Notes under the pieces: model-generated
Told to the model about the DNA's origin: nothing
The model's database searches: none
Seen by the model: only the letters and a program-made list of their open reading frames with translations
NCBI GenBank assembly: GCA_003343625.1
Contig: QAKV01000041.1
Location: forward strand, 1 to 64,000
DNA length: 64,000 nt
DNA from: Clostridiales bacterium
Lineage (GTDB): Bacteria > Bacillota > Clostridia > Lachnospirales > Lachnospiraceae
Reading direction: 5' to 3'
Made by a program: the position numbers and the translations under genes
In this document: in pieces, positions 52,379 to 61,776 of the stretch
Layout of the letters: each line of letters begins with the position of its first letter
How positions within the stretch are numbered: position 1 is the first letter of the stretch

Positions 52379-52585
52379 TTACTTCATTTCCTCTTCCTGT
52401 TTTTTGATCATTCTGCGGACCATCTCTCCGCCGATGGAACCTGCCTCACGAGAAGTCAGGTCGCCGTTGTATCCTTCTTTTAAGTTTACGCCTAACTCAG
52501 AAGCGACCTCAGTCTTGAATCTGTCCATAGCGGCTTTCGCTTCGGGAACTTCCACCCGATTGGATCTGCCAGAAGAACTTGCCAT
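52379..52585 (-). CDS. Alpha/beta-type small acid-soluble spore protein
   Basis: This 68-residue protein is a typical SASP. 'AKAAMDRFKTEVASELGVNLKEGYNGDLTSREAGSIGGEMVRRMIKKQEEE' keeps the GPR protease cleavage site (TEVASELGV) and the DNA-binding helix signature. It coats and protects spore DNA against UV and heat and supplies amino acids on germination. CGGAGGTGA precedes the start. It should be made only late in sporulation, in the forespore. Confidence 0.95.
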   Translation of the reverse strand: MASSSGRSNRVEVPEAKAAMDRFKTEVASELGVNLKEGYNGDLTSREAGSIGGEMVRRMIKKQEEEMK

Positions 52586-52629
52586 TGTCGTTCACCTCCG
52601 TAACATACTGATTTGTCATTTGGTTTGCT

Positions 52630-52790
52630 TTTGACCGCGGACTTAAGAGAAAGCTGTCCGCAGCCGCAGGATAAGCGCCGACTTCTCAGCCCCTGGGCCG
52701 GCGGCGTTACTTTCGTCCTGCGGCTCTGCAGCTGCCCGTGAACGGTTCGCGCCTGTCGTGATCACTTATCTGACCTTAGTATGTTCGGCA
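52630..52790 (-). ncRNA. Candidate structured RNA upstream of the SASP gene
   Basis: In the 240-bp gap, helices nest well: GCGGAC/GTCCGC (52637-52642, 52656-52661), a perfect 10-bp AGCCGCAGGA/TCCTGCGGCT (52662-52671, 52716-52725), inner CGCCG/CGGCG (52676-52680, 52699-52703), and CCG-TTCA-CGG in the flank (minus strand). The region is GC-rich and lacks a reading frame. The minus strand leads into the SASP gene, so it is read here as leader RNA or a separate RNA in that direction. A sigma-G-like CATACTA box occurs at 52783-52777. It should be compared to known structured RNAs such as the raiA motif; identity is not established. Confidence 0.45.
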
Positions 52791-52825
52791 AAAAAAGAAT
52801 TATTATGGTAGATTCTGGCATGAAA

Positions 52826-53392
52826 TCAGGTTTCGTTTTTGAGATATTTTTTCAGAGGAAGCCATATGATATAGGCCAGAAGGCTGCCGATGAGGGCTGT
52901 GATCAGCTGGGTGACGGAAAATGTCGTTCTGGCGGCAGCCAGCACGCCGGGCAGCGCTTCGGGTTTGGGCAGGTGGGAGGAGATGTTGTTCCCGAAGACG
53001 GGAAGCAGCACGCCCACGATGACCAGGCCCATGAAGAGCCCTTTGCAGACGCTGCCTGCGATCAGGCCGATGGGAAGGCGGAAGCGCAGATGCGTCCTCT
53101 TTTCGAAAATCCAGGCGAAGAGCACCAGGATGAAGTTGCCGGCCATGATGGCGGGAAACATCAGAGGGATACCCGCCATGATCGGGGAACCGGCGATGAA
53201 AAACGCGGTGATGGGAGTGATGACGCAGAGAATCGCGGCCCAGGGCAGCCCGACCGCCAGAACGCAGAGGATCAGGCAGGCGTTAATGATGGGGCCCGTG
53301 ATGTATACGCTTAAATTCTTAAAGTATTGGCTCAGCAGGCAGATCGCCAGAAGAAGGGCAGTCTGCGCCAGCTTTTTGGTTTTGCTGTTCAT
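52826..53392 (-). CDS. ECF-transporter substrate-specificity (S) component
   Basis: The 188-residue protein has six hydrophobic helices, a Lys-rich start ('MNSKTKKLAQTALLLAICLLSQYFK') and internal Gly/Pro-rich loops ('VLAVGLPWAAILCVITPITAFFIAGSPIMAGIPLMFPAIMAGN') typical of energy-coupling factor S components, which bind a vitamin or metabolite and share an A/A'/T module. No vitamin-specific motif was recognised, so the substrate stays open. The start is ATG 53392. No riboswitch was recognised upstream. Confidence 0.75.
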   Translation of the reverse strand: MNSKTKKLAQTALLLAICLLSQYFKNLSVYITGPIINACLILCVLAVGLPWAAILCVITPITAFFIAGSPIMAGIPLMFPAIMAGNFILVLFAWIFEKRTHLRFRLPIGLIAGSVCKGLFMGLVIVGVLLPVFGNNISSHLPKPEALPGVLAAARTTFSVTQLITALIGSLLAYIIWLPLKKYLKNET

Positions 53393-53474
53393 TTTGTTTT
53401 CCTCCTGTGAACTCAGTTTTCTCCAGGAGAAGTATAGAACAATGCGAGAAAAAATGCTAGTATTTTAAAGACAT

Positions 53475-53486
53475 TTATGCTATAAT
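53475..53486 (+). promoter_or_regulatory. Extended -10 promoter of tig
   Basis: TATGCTATAAT (TGC-TATAAT, 53476-53486) is a good extended -10 element about 130 bp upstream of the tig start, in a 227-bp gap that otherwise has no gene. The -35 is weak. Confidence 0.5.
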
Positions 53487-53619
53487 CGTACAATGATTGT
53501 GGGTCTGCCCTGTTTTTCCTCGTGAATTACGGTTAAACGAACATGAAAAAACGATAGAGGCGGACATTATGCAAGAAGAAAAGTTGTCTTGACAAAAGGA
53601 ATACGAGGAGGATTAGCAG

Positions 53620-54912
53620 ATGAGTTTGCAGGTAGAAAAACTCGAAAAGAACATGGCGAAGCTCACCATCGAGGTTTCTGCGGAGGAGTTTTCCAAAGCG
53701 GTGGAGAGCGTTTATCAGAAAAATAAGGGAAAAATTTCCGTTCCCGGCTTCAGAAAGGGAAAAGTGCCCAGGAAGATGATCGAGCAGATGTACGGCAAGG
53801 GCGTCTTCTATGAAGATGCCGCCAACGAGATCATTCCGAACGCGTATGAGAAGGCGCTGGAAGAGTGCGAAGAGACCATCGTTTCTTCTCCGAAGATCGA
53901 CGTGACCCAGATCGAAGAGGGAAAGCCTTTCATTTTCACGGCTGAAGTGGCGTTAAAACCCGAAGTGACGCTGGGCGCATACAAGGGAATCGAAGTTGAG
54001 AAAGCGGACACGACCGTGACGGAAGAGGAGATCGATGCGGATCTGCAGCAGCAGCGGGAGAACAATGCCAGAACAGTGACCGTGGAGGGAAGGCCTGTAC
54101 AGGACGGAGACATCGCGGTGATCGATTATGAAGGATTCGTGGACGGCGTCGCATTTGAAGGCGGCAAAGGGGAAAACCACAGCCTGACCATCGGCTCCCA
54201 CTCCTTCATCGACAATTTCGAAGAACAGCTCATCGGGAAAAATGCAGGGGAGTCCTGCGAAGTGCACGTGACGTTCCCCGAACAGTACCACGCCCAGGAA
54301 CTCGCAGGAAAGCCTGCAACTTTCCAGGTCAACGTAAAGGAGATCAAAGAAAAGCAGCTGCCTGAGCTCAACGACGAATTCGCGGGAGAAGTTTCCGAAT
54401 TCGAGACGCTGGCAGAATATAAAGAAGACATCCGCAAGAAACTGACGGAGAAGAAGGAGGAGGACGCCAAGGCTGCGAAAGAAGACGCTGTGATCCAGAC
54501 GATCATCGACGGGGCGCAGATGGAGATTCCGGAAGCGATGGTGGAAACTCAGCAGAGACAGCTGGTGGACGATTTCGCTCAGAGACTGCAGATGCAGGGA
54601 CTGTCCATCGATCAGTACTTCCAGTTCACGGGACTGACCTACGATAAGATGATGGAGCAGATGAAGCCGCAGGCGGAGAGCCGGATCAAGTCCAGACTGG
54701 TGCTGGAGGCTGTTGCAGCGGCTGAAAACATCGTGGCTTCCGAAGAAGAGTACGATGCCGAGATCGAGAGAATGGCCAAGATGTATCAGCTGGAAGCGGA
54801 TAAAGTGAAGGAAATGATGGGCGAGCAGGGCAAGAAGCAGATCATGGAGGATCTGGCTGTCCGCAAAGCCGTAGAGTTCGTGGTAGGGGAGTCCAAAGAG
54901 AAGGACGAGTGA
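53620..54912 (+). CDS. tig: Trigger factor
   Basis: The 430-residue ribosome-associated chaperone has the N-terminal ribosome-docking domain with 'VPGFRKGKVPRKMIEQMYG' (the GFRKGK ribosome-binding loop), a central peptidyl-prolyl isomerase domain (about 160-245) and a C-terminal helical arm domain (about 250-430). The tig-clpP-clpX-lon order is common in Clostridia. GAGGAGG lies upstream of ATG 53620. Confidence 0.97.
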   Translation: MSLQVEKLEKNMAKLTIEVSAEEFSKAVESVYQKNKGKISVPGFRKGKVPRKMIEQMYGKGVFYEDAANEIIPNAYEKALEECEETIVSSPKIDVTQIEEGKPFIFTAEVALKPEVTLGAYKGIEVEKADTTVTEEEIDADLQQQRENNARTVTVEGRPVQDGDIAVIDYEGFVDGVAFEGGKGENHSLTIGSHSFIDNFEEQLIGKNAGESCEVHVTFPEQYHAQELAGKPATFQVNVKEIKEKQLPELNDEFAGEVSEFETLAEYKEDIRKKLTEKKEEDAKAAKEDAVIQTIIDGAQMEIPEAMVETQQRQLVDDFAQRLQMQGLSIDQYFQFTGLTYDKMMEQMKPQAESRIKSRLVLEAVAAAENIVASEEEYDAEIERMAKMYQLEADKVKEMMGEQGKKQIMEDLAVRKAVEFVVGESKEKDE

Positions 54913-54976
54913 TTTCCGAAAAGGATCCCAAACCGCATATCTGACCGCGTGAAGCGGTGAAAGAGAGGTTTGTAAG

Positions 54977-55573
54977 ATGAGTTTGGTGCCTTATGTCATA
55001 GAGCAGACGAGCCGGGGGGAACGTTCTTACGATATTTTTTCCAGATTGCTGAAAGAGAGGATCATTTTCCTGGGAGAAGAGGTCAATGATACCACGGCCA
55101 GCCTGGTTGTCGCGCAGCTTCTGTTCCTGGAATCGGAAGATCCGGACAAGGATATCCATCTGTATATCAACAGTCCGGGCGGTTCGATTTCCGCCGGGAT
55201 GGCGATCTACGATACGATGAAGTATATCAAATGCGATGTGTCCACCATCTGTATCGGCATGGCGGCCAGCATGGGCGCATTTCTGCTGGCTGGCGGCACG
55301 AAGGGAAAGCGTATGGCGCTGCCCAACGCGGAGATCATGATTCATCAGCCTCTGGGCGGCGCTCAGGGACAGGCGACGGATATCGAGATCAACGCGAAGC
55401 ACATTTTGAAGATAAAGGAGCGAATGAACCGTATCCTGGCGGAGAATACTGGGAAAGAGTATGAAGTGATCGCGGCCGATACGGAGAGGGATAACTGGAA
55501 GACCGCCGAGGAAGCGAAGGAATACGGTCTGATCGATATGGTCATCTCCTCTCATGAGGATTCGCTCAAGTGA
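54977..55573 (+). CDS. clpP: ATP-dependent Clp protease proteolytic subunit ClpP
   Basis: The 198-residue protein has the catalytic triad Ser98 ('GMAASMGAF'), His123 ('MIHQPLGG') and Asp172 ('[11 protein letters not shown]'), matching the Bacillus ClpP numbering. It degrades unfolded and regulated proteins together with ClpX, encoded 19 bp downstream. ATG 54977 has AGAGAGG. Confidence 0.98.
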   Translation: MSLVPYVIEQTSRGERSYDIFSRLLKERIIFLGEEVNDTTASLVVAQLLFLESEDPDKDIHLYINSPGGSISAGMAIYDTMKYIKCDVSTICIGMAASMGAFLLAGGTKGKRMALPNAEIMIHQPLGGAQGQATDIEINAKHILKIKERMNRILAENTGKEYEVIAADTERDNWKTAEEAKEYGLIDMVISSHEDSLK

Positions 55574-55591
55574 AGCAGACAGGAGTAAAGA

Positions 55592-56866
55592 ATGGCAGGC
55601 AGAAATTCTGAAGATCAGGTGAGATGTTCGTTTTGCCATAAGACGCAGGATCAGGTCCGCAAGCTGATTGCAGGGCCTGACGGCGTGTATATCTGTGATG
55701 AGTGCGTGGATATCTGCGCCGAAATCATCGAAGAAGAAGACGAAGAAAGCCAGGGGCTGGAACCCCTGCAGATCAAACTGCTGAAACCGGCGCAGATCAA
55801 AGAGTTTTTGGATGACTATGTGATCGGTCAGGAAGAAGCCAAAAAAGTGCTGTCCGTGGCGGTTTACAACCATTATAAGCGCGTGATGGCCAGGGACGAC
55901 AGCGACGACGTGGAGCTGCAGAAGTCCAATATCCTCATGCTGGGACCCACAGGAAGCGGGAAGACCTATCTGGCTCAGACCCTGGCAAAAATCATCAACG
56001 TGCCTTTCGCTATCGCGGATGCCACCACGCTGACCGAAGCGGGATATGTGGGCGAGGATGTGGAAAATATCCTGTTGAAGCTCATCCAGGCTGCGGATTA
56101 CGATGTGGAGAGAGCCCAGCTGGGGATCGTCTATATCGATGAGATCGATAAGATCACCAAAAAGAGCGAGAACGTGTCCATCACCAGGGATGTGTCCGGT
56201 GAAGGCGTACAGCAGGCCCTTCTGAAGATCGTGGAGGGCACGGTGGCCAGCGTGCCGCCTCAGGGAGGACGCAAACATCCGCAGCAGGAACTGATTCCCA
56301 TCGATACCACGAATATCCTGTTCATCTGCGGCGGCGCTTTCGACGGCATCGACCGGATCGTGGAAGCGCGGCTGGACAGAAAGAGCATCGGTTTCAACGC
56401 GGAGATCACCTCCAATGCGGATCGGTCGGCTTCGGAGCTGTATGCCGAAGTAACCCCGCAGGATCTGGTCAAATACGGGCTGATTCCCGAGTTCGTGGGC
56501 AGGGTGCCGATCACGGTTTCCCTAAAGGGGCTGGACAGAGAAGCTCTGATCCGGATTCTGACGGAGCCCAGGAGCGCTCTGATCAAGCAGTATCAGAAGC
56601 TGTTCGGTTACGACCATGTGAAGCTGACCTTCGAGAGGGAAGCTGTGGAAGCCATCGCCGATAAGGCTTTAGAAAGGAAGACAGGGGCCAGAGGCCTCCG
56701 TTCCATCATGGAAAAGGCGATGATGGATATCATGTACCAGATTCCGTCGGACCCCGCGATCACCCAGTGCATCGTCACGAAGGAAGCGGTGGAAGGCACG
56801 AGCCAGCCCATGGTGGTCAGAAGAGAAAAACAGGGACTTTTGGACGGTTTCAAAGAAGCGAAATAG
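55592..56866 (+). CDS. clpX: ATP-dependent Clp protease ATP-binding subunit ClpX
   Basis: The 424-residue unfoldase has the N-terminal zinc-binding domain with four Cys ('[31 protein letters not shown]', cited as residues about 11-41). Walker A is 'GPTGSGKT', Walker B is 'IVYIDEIDK' and the pore and sensor regions follow. It delivers proteins to ClpP. ACAGGAG lies upstream of ATG 55592. A terminator-like hairpin follows its stop. Confidence 0.98.
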   Translation: MAGRNSEDQVRCSFCHKTQDQVRKLIAGPDGVYICDECVDICAEIIEEEDEESQGLEPLQIKLLKPAQIKEFLDDYVIGQEEAKKVLSVAVYNHYKRVMARDDSDDVELQKSNILMLGPTGSGKTYLAQTLAKIINVPFAIADATTLTEAGYVGEDVENILLKLIQAADYDVERAQLGIVYIDEIDKITKKSENVSITRDVSGEGVQQALLKIVEGTVASVPPQGGRKHPQQELIPIDTTNILFICGGAFDGIDRIVEARLDRKSIGFNAEITSNADRSASELYAEVTPQDLVKYGLIPEFVGRVPITVSLKGLDREALIRILTEPRSALIKQYQKLFGYDHVKLTFEREAVEAIADKALERKTGARGLRSIMEKAMMDIMYQIPSDPAITQCIVTKEAVEGTSQPMVVRREKQGLLDGFKEAK

Positions 56867-56875
56867 ACGAACAGA

Positions 56876-56906
56876 CGCTCTGCCCGAACAGGGCAGAGCG
56901 CTTTTT
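56876..56906 (+). terminator. Terminator-like hairpin between clpX and lon
   Basis: CGCTCTGCCC (56876-56885) pairs perfectly with GGGCAGAGCG (56891-56900) around GAACA, and CTTTTT follows. It lies 14 bp before the lon start codon, where it could limit lon to a fraction of clpX transcription or act as an attenuator. Confidence 0.7.
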
Positions 56907-56919
56907 AAATGGAGTTTTT

Positions 56920-59448
56920 ATGGAAATGCGAGAGAAGATGCCGGCGGTAGCCCTGCGGGGTATGACCATTCTGCCGGATATGATGATACATTTTGATCTG
57001 AGCCGGGAAAAGTCGATTCAGGCGGTGGAGCAGGCCATGTGCGACGATCAGCGGGTGTTCCTGGTAGCTCAGAAGCGGCCGGAGACGGAAACGCCTCAGC
57101 AGGACGATGTCTATCGGGTGGGTTGCATCGCGAGGATCAAACAGGTGACGAAGCTGCCGGATAACCTGGTTCGGGTGATGGTGGAGGGGATTTCCAGGGG
57201 GATTCTGTACGGATTTGTGCCGGAGGAAACCGCCTGGCTTTTAGCCGATGTGGAAGAGGTTCCGGACATCGGCAAAATAGAGAATTTCAACGAAGAAGAG
57301 GCCATGAGCCGCAATATCCGGGAGTTGTTTGCGGAATACTGCCGTATCTATCCCAGGACCGGGAGGACGCTGCTGCGGCATATGGACGAGATTTACAGCC
57401 TGGGCCATCTGCTGGATCAGATCGTGGAGAGCATGCCGGTGGATTATACCCTGAAGCAGAAAGTGCTGGACGCGCTGGACGTTTCGGATCGATATGAAGT
57501 GCTGGCAGAAATTTTGTCCAATGAGATCGAGGTGGCCAAAATCCGGGCGGATCTGGCGGAAAAGGTGAAGGAGCGCGTGGAGAAAAATCAGAAGGATTAT
57601 ATCCTGAGGGAACAGCTCCACTATATCCAGCAGGAGCTGGGGGAGGACGATCTTTCCGAGGGCGCCCAGTTCGAGAATCAGCTGGCGGCCCTGAAGGCCC
57701 CAAAAGAGGTGAAAGACAGGATCGCAAAAGAGATTTCCCGGTTTAAAAACCTGGCGAGTAACAGCGCGGAGTCCAGCGTGGAGCGGGGGTATATCCAGAC
57801 CCTCCTGGAGTTGCCATGGAACAAGGCCTCCAAAGACAATACGGATGTATCCCGGGCGGAGGAGATTCTGGAGAGGGATCATTACGGCCTGGAGCAGGTG
57901 AAGGAGCGGATGCTGGAGTTTTTGGCAGTGCGGGCGCTGACCAAATGCGGGGACAGTCCCATCATCTGCCTGGTGGGGCCGCCCGGCACGGGAAAAACTT
58001 CCATCGCCAGAAGCGTGGCGGAAGCGTTGAATAAGAAATACGTCCGCATCTGTCTGGGCGGCGTGCGGGACGAGGCGGAAATCCGCGGCCACAGGAGAAC
58101 CTATGTGGGCGCCATGCCGGGACGGATCGTAGCGGGCTTAAAGCAGGCCGGGGTGAGGAATCCGCTGATGCTTTTGGACGAGATCGACAAGGTGTCCAGC
58201 GACTATAAAGGGGATACGTCCTACGCCCTGCTGGAGGTGCTGGACAGCGAGCAGAACAGCCACTTCAGGGATCACTATATCGAGATTCCGATTGATCTGT
58301 CCGAGGTGCTCTTCATCGCCACGGCCAATACCACGGAGACCATCCCGCGTCCGCTCCTGGATCGGATGGAAGTGATCGAAGTGACCAGCTATACGGCGAA
58401 TGAAAAATTCCATATCGCCAAGGAGCACTTGCTCGAAAAGCAGCTGAAGAAGAACGGGATGGAGGGCGGAAAGCTGATCCTGACGGACAGCGCCTTAAAG
58501 GAGATCATCGGTTCCTACACCAGGGAGGCTGGCGTACGGGAACTGGAAAGAAAGATCGGCGAGATCTGCCGGAAGGCCGCCCGGGAGCTCCTGCAGAAAA
58601 AAAAGAGCTGCATCCGGGTAACGGCGCGGAATCTGGAACATTATCTGGGAAAGCGCCGCTACAATTCCATCAAGGCCAACAAGACGGACGAGGTGGGAAT
58701 CGTCCGGGGCCTGGCCTGGACCAGCGTGGGCGGCGAGACCCTGCAGATCGAGGTGAACATCATGCCCGGCAAGGGGGAAGTGGAACTCACAGGCCAGCTG
58801 GGGGACGTGATGAAGGAATCCGCCCTCACCGGCATCAGCTACATTCGCTCGGTCAGCGAAAAGTACGGAATTTCGCAGGAAGCTTTTAAGACCAACGATT
58901 TCCACATCCATATTCCAGAGGGGGCTGTGCCAAAAGACGGCCCTTCCGCCGGGATTACCATGGCGACTGCGTTGCTGTCCGCGCTGACGAAGATTCCGGT
59001 GCGGGCGGATGTGGCCATGACGGGGGAGATCACCCTGCGCGGCCGGGTGCTGCCCATCGGAGGATTGAAGGAAAAGATTCTGGCTGCGAAGACGGCCGGA
59101 ATCCGAACCGTGCTGGTTCCCGGGGCAAACCGGCCGGATGTGGAGGAGATCCCCGGAGAAATCAAATCCGGGCTGGAGATCCTCTTTGTGGAAGCCATGG
59201 ATGATGTGATCCGAAATGCGTTCGTAAACGGGGAAGGAGTGATGGACGCTTATGGTAATCAAAACGGTGAACCTGGAAACAGTGTGCGGGGTGACCAGCC
59301 GGCTGCCGGACAATCAGCTGCCGGAGATCGCCTTTGCGGGAAAGAGCAATGTGGGAAAGTCCTCGCTCATCAACGCGGTGATGAACCGGAAAAGCCTGGC
59401 CAGGACATCCTCCCAGCCGGGGAAAACCCAAACGATCAATTTCTATAA
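56920..59448 (+). CDS. lon: ATP-dependent protease Lon with an extended C-terminus
   Basis: The protein has about 842 residues: an N-terminal substrate domain (about 1-200), coiled coil ('EQLHYIQQELGEDD'), AAA+ domain with 'GPPGTGKTS' and the protease domain with catalytic Ser676 ('KDGPSAGI') and Lys719 (second Lys of 'GGLKEKIL'). The start is ATG 56920; the upstream in-frame Met at 56767 lies inside clpX. The frame continues about 65 codons past the usual end and 197 bp into ysxC. If one G of the GGGG at 59230-59233 is removed, the frame meets TGA at 59240-59242 after 'VNGKE', as expected for a normal Lon. So either a real frameshift or a homopolymer sequence error is present. Confidence 0.93.
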   Translation: MEMREKMPAVALRGMTILPDMMIHFDLSREKSIQAVEQAMCDDQRVFLVAQKRPETETPQQDDVYRVGCIARIKQVTKLPDNLVRVMVEGISRGILYGFVPEETAWLLADVEEVPDIGKIENFNEEEAMSRNIRELFAEYCRIYPRTGRTLLRHMDEIYSLGHLLDQIVESMPVDYTLKQKVLDALDVSDRYEVLAEILSNEIEVAKIRADLAEKVKERVEKNQKDYILREQLHYIQQELGEDDLSEGAQFENQLAALKAPKEVKDRIAKEISRFKNLASNSAESSVERGYIQTLLELPWNKASKDNTDVSRAEEILERDHYGLEQVKERMLEFLAVRALTKCGDSPIICLVGPPGTGKTSIARSVAEALNKKYVRICLGGVRDEAEIRGHRRTYVGAMPGRIVAGLKQAGVRNPLMLLDEIDKVSSDYKGDTSYALLEVLDSEQNSHFRDHYIEIPIDLSEVLFIATANTTETIPRPLLDRMEVIEVTSYTANEKFHIAKEHLLEKQLKKNGMEGGKLILTDSALKEIIGSYTREAGVRELERKIGEICRKAARELLQKKKSCIRVTARNLEHYLGKRRYNSIKANKTDEVGIVRGLAWTSVGGETLQIEVNIMPGKGEVELTGQLGDVMKESALTGISYIRSVSEKYGISQEAFKTNDFHIHIPEGAVPKDGPSAGITMATALLSALTKIPVRADVAMTGEITLRGRVLPIGGLKEKILAAKTAGIRTVLVPGANRPDVEEIPGEIKSGLEILFVEAMDDVIRNAFVNGEGVMDAYGNQNGEPGNSVRGDQPAAGQSAAGDRLCGKEQCGKVLAHQRGDEPEKPGQDILPAGENPNDQFL

Positions 59449-59851
59449 CGTCAACGACAGTTTTTATCTGGTAGATTTGCCGGGATATGGCTATGCCAGA
59501 GCCAATGAGCAGGTCAAAGCCCAGTGGGGAAAGATGATCGAGCGCTATCTGCACGGCTCCAGGCAGCTCAAAGCGGTCTTCCTTCTTGTGGACATCCGTC
59601 ACGATCCTTCCGCCAATGACAGGGAGATGTATCGATGGATGCTGCACTACGGATATCACCCTATTATCATCGCCACCAAACTGGATAAGATCAACCGCAG
59701 CCAGATTGCCAAACAGGTGAAAGCTATCCGGGACGGCCTGCAGGCGGAAAAGGGAACTGTGGTGATCCCCTTTTCCGCCCTGTCCAAACAGGGGCGGGAG
59801 GAGATCTATGACCTGCTGGACAGCCTTTTGCCCGGGGGAGAAGAGCGATGA
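59252..59851 (+). CDS. ysxC: Ribosome biogenesis GTPase YsxC/EngB
   Basis: This 199-residue GTPase is needed for 50S assembly. 'EIAFAGKSNVGKSSLINAVMNRKSLARTSSQPGKTQTINFY' (cited as residues about 25-65) carries G1 and G2, 'DLPGYGYA' is G3 and 'ATKLDKI' is G4. The start ATG 59252 has GGAAGGAG 11 bp upstream and matches the family N-terminus (VKLETVCGVTS-type start), so the start is firm even though the lon frame runs over it. It overlaps the next gene by four bases. Confidence 0.96.
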   Translation: MVIKTVNLETVCGVTSRLPDNQLPEIAFAGKSNVGKSSLINAVMNRKSLARTSSQPGKTQTINFYNVNDSFYLVDLPGYGYARANEQVKAQWGKMIERYLHGSRQLKAVFLLVDIRHDPSANDREMYRWMLHYGYHPIIIATKLDKINRSQIAKQVKAIRDGLQAEKGTVVIPFSALSKQGREEIYDLLDSLLPGGEER

Positions 59852-60999
59852 GACATTCCGCGATCAAATATGTGAAAGTATTTCTCAATCTGCTGACGGC
59901 TCTTTTCATTCTCCTGTTCGTGCTGTTCGTGGCGCCGAGGATCATCGGTTTTTTCATGCCCTTCGTAGTGGGCTGGATCATCGCGCTGATCGCCAATCCG
60001 CTTGTCCGCTTTCTGGACGAAAAGATCCGGATCCGCAGGAAGGCGGGGTCGGCCATCGTCATCGTCGCCGCGATCGCCCTGGTGATCGGCGCGGGTTACT
60101 GGATCGGCTCCATTCTGGTGAGGGAGGCTGTCGGCTTCGTGCACGAACTGCCTCAGATCTGGGAAGCGATGGAGGAAGACGTGAGCAATGCCGGCCGGGC
60201 ACTGGAGGGACTTGGCCGGTATTTGCCGGCAAACCTGGAAGAACAGCTGGCCGGCGTCATGGACGCACTGATGGGATTTCTAAGCAGCGCAGCGAACGGG
60301 CTGGGCACGCCCACCGTTTCGGCCGTAGGAAATTTTGCCAAAAACATCCCTTCGATTTTCATCAACGTCATCATGTGCCTGTTGTCCTCCTACTTTTTTG
60401 TGGCGGAGCGGGAGGAAGTGATCCATACGCTGCAGAAATATGTGCCTGCGGGCTTTCGGGAAAAATGGTCCCTGATGTACCGCAGCATGACGAGCGCCGT
60501 GGGCGGATATTTTAAGGCACAGCTTAAAATAGGGATCTGGATGTACTTCCTGCTGGTGATCGGTTTTCTGATCCTGAACGTGGAGTACGCCCTGATCATC
60601 GCTCTGGGGATCGCGCTCCTGGACTTTTTCCCGGTGTTCGGCACCGGGACTGTACTGGTGCCCTGGGCCCTGATCAAAATTCTGGGCGGCGACTACAGAA
60701 TGGCCTTAGGCCTCCTGATCCTCTGGGGCGTGGGGCAGCTGGCCCGTCAGCTGATCCAGCCCAAAATCGTGGGGGACTCCATCGGCGTGCCGGCGATTCC
60801 CACGCTGTTTCTTCTGTTCATCGGCTATAAGGTGGGAGGCGTGGGCGGTATGATCCTGGCCGTGCCGCTGGGCATTATTCTGGCGAACATGTATCAGGCC
60901 GGGTTCTTTTCCACGACCATCGACAGCCTGAAAATTTTGATTCACGGGTTCAACCGGTTCCGACGTCTGACGGAAGAGGATAAAAAGGAGGAACCGTGA
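59848..60999 (+). CDS. AI-2E-family (YtvI-like) permease
   Basis: The 383-residue protein has about eight hydrophobic helices. 'LLDFFPVFGTGTVLVPWALIKIL' and 'IQPKIVGDSIGVPAIPTLFLLFIGYKVGGVGGMILAVPLGIIL' (in part) are conserved AI-2E-superfamily blocks. In Firmicutes these proteins are linked to sporulation or solute export, with few tested functions. ATGA overlap with ysxC indicates cotranslation. Confidence 0.88.
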   Translation: MRHSAIKYVKVFLNLLTALFILLFVLFVAPRIIGFFMPFVVGWIIALIANPLVRFLDEKIRIRRKAGSAIVIVAAIALVIGAGYWIGSILVREAVGFVHELPQIWEAMEEDVSNAGRALEGLGRYLPANLEEQLAGVMDALMGFLSSAANGLGTPTVSAVGNFAKNIPSIFINVIMCLLSSYFFVAEREEVIHTLQKYVPAGFREKWSLMYRSMTSAVGGYFKAQLKIGIWMYFLLVIGFLILNVEYALIIALGIALLDFFPVFGTGTVLVPWALIKILGGDYRMALGLLILWGVGQLARQLIQPKIVGDSIGVPAIPTLFLLFIGYKVGGVGGMILAVPLGIILANMYQAGFFSTTIDSLKILIHGFNRFRRLTEEDKKEEP

Positions 61000-61023
61000 A
61001 AGGGAAAATCTCCGGGAGGTTTT

Positions 61024-61776
61024 GTGAGCGTGCGCAATTTCAAGATCATTATTCAGTATGAGGGCACCCGTTATCAGGGATGGCAGAAGCAGGGGAAAGG
61101 ATCCGGCGCCAATACCCTGCAGGAAAAGTTCGAAACTCTTCTCGGTAAAATCGCGGGTGCGCCGGTGGAGATCTGTGCTTCCGGCAGAACTGATGCGGGC
61201 GTTCACGCCTGGGGACAGGTCGCGAATTTTCATATGGATACGGATCTTACGCCCGGGGAGCTGATGGAGGTGATGAACCGGTATCTGCCCGAGGACGTGG
61301 CCGTCATCTCCTGTGAAGAGGCCGCTCCACGGTTTCACGCCAGATATAATGCCAGAAGGAAAACCTATCGCTATCGGGTATTGAACAGCGATGTGCCGCA
61401 TGTATTCGACAGAAAATTCGTCTATCAGGTCAAAGAGCCCCTGGATCTTCCCTCCATGGCGCTTGCGGCGGGCCATCTGGAAGGCACCCACGATTTCGCC
61501 GCCTTTACTTCCGCCAGAAAGGGGAAGAAGTCAACGGTTCGTACGATTTCTGAAATCCGGGTCGAGCGGGTGGGGGAGGAAATCCGCTTTACCTATACCG
61601 GAGACGGTTTTCTGTATCATATGGTGAGGATCCTGACAGGTACGCTTTTGGAGGTGGGACTGTCGAAACGCCCTCCTGGCGATATCGAGCGGCTGCTCGC
61701 CGAAAAGGACCGGCAGAAGGCCGGCCCGCTGGTTCCGGCCCAGGGACTGATGCTGATGGAAGTGAGGTATGATTGA
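61024..61776 (+). CDS. truA: tRNA pseudouridine synthase A
   Basis: This 250-residue enzyme makes pseudouridine at positions 38-40 of tRNA anticodon arms. The catalytic Asp lies in 'ASGRTDAGVHAWGQ', and 'YQGWQKQGKG', 'ARYNARRKTYRYRVL' and 'FLYHMVRILTGTLLEVG' are diagnostic. The start is GTG 61024 with GGGAGG upstream. It overlaps the next reading frame by four bases. Confidence 0.96.
   Translation: MSVRNFKIIIQYEGTRYQGWQKQGKGSGANTLQEKFETLLGKIAGAPVEICASGRTDAGVHAWGQVANFHMDTDLTPGELMEVMNRYLPEDVAVISCEEAAPRFHARYNARRKTYRYRVLNSDVPHVFDRKFVYQVKEPLDLPSMALAAGHLEGTHDFAAFTSARKGKKSTVRTISEIRVERVGEEIRFTYTGDGFLYHMVRILTGTLLEVGLSKRPPGDIERLLAEKDRQKAGPLVPAQGLMLMEVRYD

Noticed and set aside
54842..56278. A 478-codon minus-strand frame opposite clpP and clpX
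   Set aside because: It crosses two well-conserved genes and the gap between them and lacks any motif.
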